From an uncultured Treponema sp. (lineage in GTDB: Bacteria; Spirochaetota; Spirochaetia; Treponematales; Treponemataceae), in the NCBI GenBank assembly GCA_937902125.1, contig CALDIB010000093.1, positions 1 to 27,291 on the forward strand: a DNA stretch of 27,291 nt, read 5' to 3'. The notes under the pieces were generated by a model that was not told the origin of the DNA, ran no database searches, and worked only from the letters and a program-made list of their open reading frames with translations. Both the position numbers and the translations under genes were made by a program. This document shows positions 24,094 through 27,291 of the stretch, piece after piece. Position 1 is the stretch's first letter, and each line of letters begins with the position of its first letter.

Positions 24094-24654
24094 CTACTCC
24101 TTGCTGGGGGCGTTTTCCACGCGGTAAACAATCAGGGGAATCAAGACCAATTGCAAGACGATTCCTGGAAGGCAGGCGGGAACGCTTTTCCAAATTCCCA
24201 AGGGCGCCATTTTTGCGTTTCCCAAAGCGTAAAAGGCAAATGAGCAGGCGGCCATGCGCAAAACTCGTCCGGCAATCATGGCCAGCAAAGTCTTTGCAAA
24301 AAGCGGAAGCTTTACAGGGCGAAGAAGGCCCGCCGCCAAGCCGTAGCCCAAAAGTTCGACGCTCATAAATGGAACTTGCGCCGCGGGAGGCATTCCAGAA
24401 ATCAAACTGGAAACTATCGGTCCCAAAAGTCCTGAAACGCCGCCTACAACAGGACCGGCCAAAAAGCCCGCCAAAATTATTGGCAAGTGCATGGGACAAA
24501 AAGCCACGCCAGGAGCGGTTCCCGCGCCCGAAACGGCTCCCAGCCAATGAAAAAATTGCGGAAGAAGCGCGGCGGCGAAAATCGCTATTATGGTCGCGGC
24601 GGCCTTAAGCTTGATTGAAAGCGGCTCCCGCTTTTGGATTGAAACAGCAGTCAT
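24094..24654 (-). CDS. ECF transporter S component (substrate-binding membrane subunit)
   Basis: A 186-residue membrane protein with about six helices. The central segment CPMHLPIILAGFLAGPVVGG, then SGLLGPIVSSLISGMPPAAQVPFMSVELLGYG, is characteristic of ECF S components, which capture vitamins or metals and dock with a shared EcfA/A'/T module (not in this window). Substrate cannot be assigned; no family-specific motif for riboflavin, biotin, thiamin or cobalt was recognised. First gene of the five-gene leftward operon, with AAGGAG before the ATG at 24654 and a structured leader upstream. Substrate and the exported DUF362 partner are probably linked. Confidence 0.8.
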   Translation of the reverse strand: MTAVSIQKREPLSIKLKAAATIIAIFAAALLPQFFHWLGAVSGAGTAPGVAFCPMHLPIILAGFLAGPVVGGVSGLLGPIVSSLISGMPPAAQVPFMSVELLGYGLAAGLLRPVKLPLFAKTLLAMIAGRVLRMAACSFAFYALGNAKMAPLGIWKSVPACLPGIVLQLVLIPLIVYRVENAPSKE

Positions 24655-24697
24655 ACTTACTCCTTGCGCGCGTTGGCGGCATTTTGCTTTTATGGGA

Positions 24698-24812
24698 GCT
24701 TCTAAAAACTTCAGTTTTTAGAAGCAACTCTGAAAGCGCGATGTTTAAAAGCCCACAATTTCGGGCTTTTAAACTCGACGGCAACCTCAAATAACAGTTT
24801 TTAGAGGTTGCC
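24698..24812 (-). promoter_or_regulatory. Three-hairpin leader of the ECF/DUF362 operon
   Basis: In transcript order: hairpin 1, GGCAACCTC/GAGGTTGCC (24812-24804 and 24788-24780, 9 bp); hairpin 2, GTTTAAAAGCCC/GGGCTTTTAAAC (24774-24763 and 24754-24743, 12 bp); hairpin 3, GCTTCTAAAAACT/AGTTTTTAGAAGC (24725-24713 and 24710-24698, 13 bp). TCTAAAAACTG occurs in both hairpins 1 and 3, so the two could exchange partners. No run of U follows, so they are not simple terminators. No known riboswitch core is apparent. Confidence 0.65.
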
Positions 24813-24814
24813 TT

Positions 24815-24843
24815 ATATTATCCCCAGAAAAGGCGCTTGTCAA
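24815..24843 (-). promoter_or_regulatory. Promoter of the ECF/DUF362 operon
   Basis: On the minus strand: perfect TTGACA (24843-24838), a 17-base spacer, then TAATAT (24820-24815). Transcription would begin right at hairpin 1 of the leader. Confidence 0.75.
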
Positions 24844-24852
24844 ATATAAAAA

Positions 24853-24870
24853 TTGCATAGCGCTATGCAA
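24853..24870. promoter_or_regulatory. 18-bp perfect palindrome, possible operator
   Basis: TTGCATAGCGCTATGCAA lies between the divergent ECF operon and pcrA promoters, ten bases from the ECF operon -35 box. Perfect dyads of this length are unusual by chance. A dimeric repressor site is plausible, but no regulator gene is nearby. Confidence 0.45.
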
Positions 24871-24904
24871 ATGGCGAATGGCTGGCATTTAGACAAAAGC
24901 CCTA

Positions 24905-24933
24905 TAGAAAAAAGGCCAAAAACGCGCTACAAT
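24905..24933 (+). promoter_or_regulatory. Leaderless promoter of pcrA
   Basis: TAGAAA (24905-24910), a 17-base spacer ending GCGC, TACAAT (24928-24933). The ATG at 24940 follows after six bases (TCCATC). No ribosome site. The same TAGAAA-17-TATAAT arrangement recurs at the window end. Confidence 0.65.
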
Positions 24934-24939
24934 TCCATC

Positions 24940-27276
24940 ATGCCCAAAAAAGAAGACGACATTTTCGCCCGCCTCAACCCGGAACAATTGGACGCGGTCC
25001 AAAGCACGGAAGGCCACATTCGCGTTTTGGCCGGAGCGGGAAGCGGAAAGACCCGCGCCTTGGTAAGCCGATACATTTATCTTGTCCGCGACTTGGGCAT
25101 TTCGCCAAAAAATATTTTGTGCGTCACATTCACTAACCGCGCGGCCGAAGAAATGAAATTCAGAGTCCGACATGAATTGGGCGACTTGGATTTGGGTTGC
25201 GTTTGCACCTTCCACGCTTTTTGCGCTCTGCTTCTTCACGAAGACATAAACAAAATAAATTTTCCAAAAGACTTTGTGATTTTGGACAAGGAAGATTGGC
25301 GCTCAATTTTGCTTCGTATCTTTGCCGACATGGGCTTGACCTTAAAGGAAGCGACGATCCAACAAAAAATCGACGAGGTGTTGGAAGCAAAAAAAATGCA
25401 GGCCGACACTTACATCGACTATTTTTACAAGTTGAACAATGACGAACTTAAGGAAAAATTTTTAGCCAAAGGAATCGAGCGGAACCAAGAAATTTTCCTT
25501 AGGTTTTTGTACGAGCAAAAAAAATGTTTTGGCGTTGACTTTAACGACTTGATAAATTTCGCCGTTTACATTTTGGAAAAATTTCCCGACGTGGCCGAAA
25601 AATGGCAAGACCGCTTTGAGTATATAATGGTGGACGAGTTTCAGGACGTGAGCGCAAAGCAATATTCCATCGCGCAAATTTTAAGCCGCAAGCACAAAAA
25701 CCTTTTTATCGTGGGAGACAGTGACCAAACGATTTACTCTTGGCGGGGAAGCCACGTCAAGTTGATTTTGGACTTTGAAAAAGTTTACAAGGACGCGCGG
25801 ACGATTTTGCTTTTAAAGAACTATCGTTCCACTCCGCAAATACTCGCGGCGGCCAATTCCTTGATTGCCCATAATGTTGTCCGCTATCCCAAGGAGCTTT
25901 CGCCCACAAAAAAGGCCGGCCCCAAGCCTTTGTATTTTCACGCTCCCAGCGAGGAAGAGGAGGCCAAGTGGATTTGCAAAAAGGTTAAGGAATTATGCGG
26001 CCTTTCAAAAAAATCGAAAGCAAAACAAAAAGCGGACGAGGCCGCCGCCGCGCCTCTTGGGCTTGCAAGCGATAATGGCTTGAAAGACCAAAAATCCGCC
26101 TCCAACGCGCGCGGGTCTTCTTCCGATTCCGCGCCAAACAAACTGCGCGACATTGCGATCCTTTACCGCGCCCATTATCTTTCCCGCTCGCTTGAAGAAG
26201 CCTTCATCAAAAACGACATTCCTTACCGCATTCTTGCCGGAACGGAATTTTACGGCCGGCGGGAAATCAAGGACATGATTTCTTACCTGCGAATGTTGAC
26301 CGTTGCCGACGACGTTTCATTTTACCGCACGGTGAACCTTCCAAGCCGCAAAATCGGAAAGAACAAAATCGCCGCCATAAAAGAGCGCGCCGACAAATTC
26401 GACTGTTCCGCCTACGCCGCGCTAAAGGGCCTCTTGGCGCAAGACGACCCAATCTTAAAAGGAACAAAGGCTCAAGTCTACGTTGACGCGATCGAAGAAA
26501 GCCGCGCGCTTTTAAACGACAAAAATTCTTTTGTCTACACTGTGGGGAGCGGAACAAGCAAGCTTGGAAGCGTTTTGCAGTCAATTATGGACAAGAGCGG
26601 CTACGAAGCCTTTTTGCGTTTGGAGGCCGACCAAGAGAGATTGGACAACGCCGCCGAGTTCAAGCGCGCGGTGAACCAGGCCGGCTTTGACGACGACGCG
26701 ACCTTGGAAGACTTTTTGCAGCGCGCGGCGCTCTTTACCGACCTTGACCGCGAGGACAAGCGCGACACCGTCCAAATGCTCACGATTCACGCGGCAAAGG
26801 GAATGGAATTTAAAAACGTTTTTTTGTGCGGCATGAACGAAGGAATATTCCCCAGCCGCAAAGTTCAAACGCCCGAGGACATGGAAGAGGAGCGCAGAAT
26901 TGCATACGTCGCTATGACACGCGCAAAGGACAGGCTTTTTATTAGCGACGCGGAAGGCAAAGCCAACGACGGAATCTTTAAATACCCCAGCCGCTTTGTC
27001 TTTGAAGCGGCGGGAGAGGAAATGAAAAATTTTGACATCGAAAAACCGCTTGACAAGACTTTTGTTGAACAGTCGAAAAAAATAATAAACTACGATGAAA
27101 ACCGCCTAAAGGCCGCGGCCACACAGTTTAAGAAGGGCGACCGCGTCCGTCATAAGGTTTTTGGCGACGGAACGATTGTCTTGGTAAACGACAAGGCTTT
27201 TTGCTACACGATAAAGTTTGACGACTTGGCCTCTGAGCGAAGCGCGCTGTGGACCGCGCCGCTAGAAAAAATTTAA
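24940..27276 (+). CDS. pcrA: ATP-dependent DNA helicase PcrA/UvrD (superfamily I)
   Basis: A 778-residue 3'-5' helicase for repair and replication. Motifs in order: Q motif LNPEQLDAV (12-20), Walker A AGAGSGKT (31-38), Ia CVTFTNRAAEEM (61-72), II VDEFQD (231-236), III VGDSDQTIYSWRG (258-270), IV LLKNYRST (291-298), V TIHAAKGMEFKNVFL, VI EERRIAYVAMTRAKDRLF. The C-terminal GDRVRHKVFGDGTI is the Tudor-like tail of PcrA that contacts RNA polymerase. Residues about 355-400 are a Lys/Ala/Ser-rich insertion before DIAILYRAHYLSR and contain one copy of the repeat element seen in the dipeptidase. The start at 24940 was chosen because a -10 box ends six bases upstream; an earlier in-frame ATG at 24853 lies upstream of this promoter. 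Confidence 0.95.
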   Translation: MPKKEDDIFARLNPEQLDAVQSTEGHIRVLAGAGSGKTRALVSRYIYLVRDLGISPKNILCVTFTNRAAEEMKFRVRHELGDLDLGCVCTFHAFCALLLHEDINKINFPKDFVILDKEDWRSILLRIFADMGLTLKEATIQQKIDEVLEAKKMQADTYIDYFYKLNNDELKEKFLAKGIERNQEIFLRFLYEQKKCFGVDFNDLINFAVYILEKFPDVAEKWQDRFEYIMVDEFQDVSAKQYSIAQILSRKHKNLFIVGDSDQTIYSWRGSHVKLILDFEKVYKDARTILLLKNYRSTPQILAAANSLIAHNVVRYPKELSPTKKAGPKPLYFHAPSEEEEAKWICKKVKELCGLSKKSKAKQKADEAAAAPLGLASDNGLKDQKSASNARGSSSDSAPNKLRDIAILYRAHYLSRSLEEAFIKNDIPYRILAGTEFYGRREIKDMISYLRMLTVADDVSFYRTVNLPSRKIGKNKIAAIKERADKFDCSAYAALKGLLAQDDPILKGTKAQVYVDAIEESRALLNDKNSFVYTVGSGTSKLGSVLQSIMDKSGYEAFLRLEADQERLDNAAEFKRAVNQAGFDDDATLEDFLQRAALFTDLDREDKRDTVQMLTIHAAKGMEFKNVFLCGMNEGIFPSRKVQTPEDMEEERRIAYVAMTRAKDRLFISDAEGKANDGIFKYPSRFVFEAAGEEMKNFDIEKPLDKTFVEQSKKIINYDENRLKAAATQFKKGDRVRHKVFGDGTIVLVNDKAFCYTIKFDDLASERSALWTAPLEKI
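26041..26074 (+). repeat. Copy of the AA-x-LGLA repeat element inside pcrA
   Basis: Encodes AAAAPLGLASD in frame (residues 368-378). Its reverse complement, ATCGCTTGCAAGCCCAAGA then GGCGCGGCGGCGGC, aligns with the dipeptidase unit GTCGTTCGCAAGTCCAAGA then CTGCCGGCGGCG at roughly 22 of 31 positions by eye. Confidence 0.6.
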
Positions 27277-27291
27277 AAAGCGCGCTATAAT
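27263..27291 (+). promoter_or_regulatory. Promoter for the next gene, at the window edge
   Basis: TAGAAA (27263-27268), a 17-base spacer ending GCGC, TATAAT (27286-27291). It overlaps the end of pcrA. By analogy with other promoters here, the next start codon is expected within about ten bases of the edge. Confidence 0.6.

Noticed and set aside
24655..24843. Known riboswitch (TPP, FMN, cobalamin, preQ1) upstream of the ECF gene
   Set aside because: None of the conserved core words of these classes was found; only simple hairpins are present.
24853..24939. Longer start for pcrA at 24853
   Set aside because: This ATG lies in the palindrome upstream of the promoter, and the extra residues are not PcrA-like.
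1..27291. Mobile element, prophage, CRISPR or defence island
   Set aside because: No transposase, integrase, cas-like gene, regularly spaced repeat array or restriction gene was seen; gene content is housekeeping and membrane proteins.

Overview
The window looks like chromosomal DNA of a spirochaete, most likely a gut- or rumen-type Treponema. This is inferred from overall character: a large lipoprotein next to an outer-membrane barrel, a divergent MraY, an NfnAB pair, a cytosolic GH51 arabinofuranosidase, and TTG/ATG starts in A-rich promoters. No rRNA, tRNA, CRISPR array, transposase or phage gene was seen. It reads as ordinary housekeeping chromosome with decayed genes and small repeat elements.

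Layout. 1-469 (-): decayed DUF2156 gene. 656-3252 (+): Rrf2/CymR-like regulator, cysK, mnmA (sulfur assimilation and tRNA thiolation). 3294-4784 (-): GH51 arabinofuranosidase, divergent from a Gfo/Idh oxidoreductase (4950-5924, +). 5948-6111: two tandem copies of a promoter-containing repeat, the second driving a 565-aa protein of unknown function (6120-7817, +). 7938-8753 (-): uracil-DNA-glycosylase-like protein, convergent with the 565-aa gene. 8925-9614 (+): small outer-membrane barrel. 9758-12157 (+): Tex, behind a strongly folded leader and followed by a clear terminator. 12336-15951 (+): lipoprotein plus outer-membrane barrel pair. 16049-19571 (+): nfnA, nfnB, mraY. 19591-21017 (-): M20 dipeptidase with a possible 29-aa membrane peptide overlapping its stop codon. 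21104-24654 (-): five-gene membrane/export operon (ECF S component, exported DUF362 protein, DUF318/ArsP-type permease, DUF4405 cytochrome-b-like protein, GNAT fragment) behind a leader with three strong hairpins. 24940-27276 (+): PcrA/UvrD helicase. The window ends on a -10 box for the next gene.

Three observations stand out. (1) At least five genes (Rrf2, the 565-aa protein, UDG-like, dipeptidase, pcrA) have a good -10 box only 6 or 9 nt before the ATG and no Shine-Dalgarno, so their mRNAs should be leaderless or nearly so. Four of these, plus the lipoprotein promoter and the promoter at the window end, share GCGC directly before the -10. (2) A short GC-rich sequence encoding roughly AA-x-LGLA-x-D-x-G occurs three times in tandem inside the dipeptidase, once in the same frame inside PcrA, and again just after the dipeptidase. 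It resembles protein-coding palindromic repeat elements of the kind known from Rickettsia. (3) The ECF/DUF362/permease/DUF4405 operon has no assigned substrate and could be an uncharacterised uptake, efflux or redox module.
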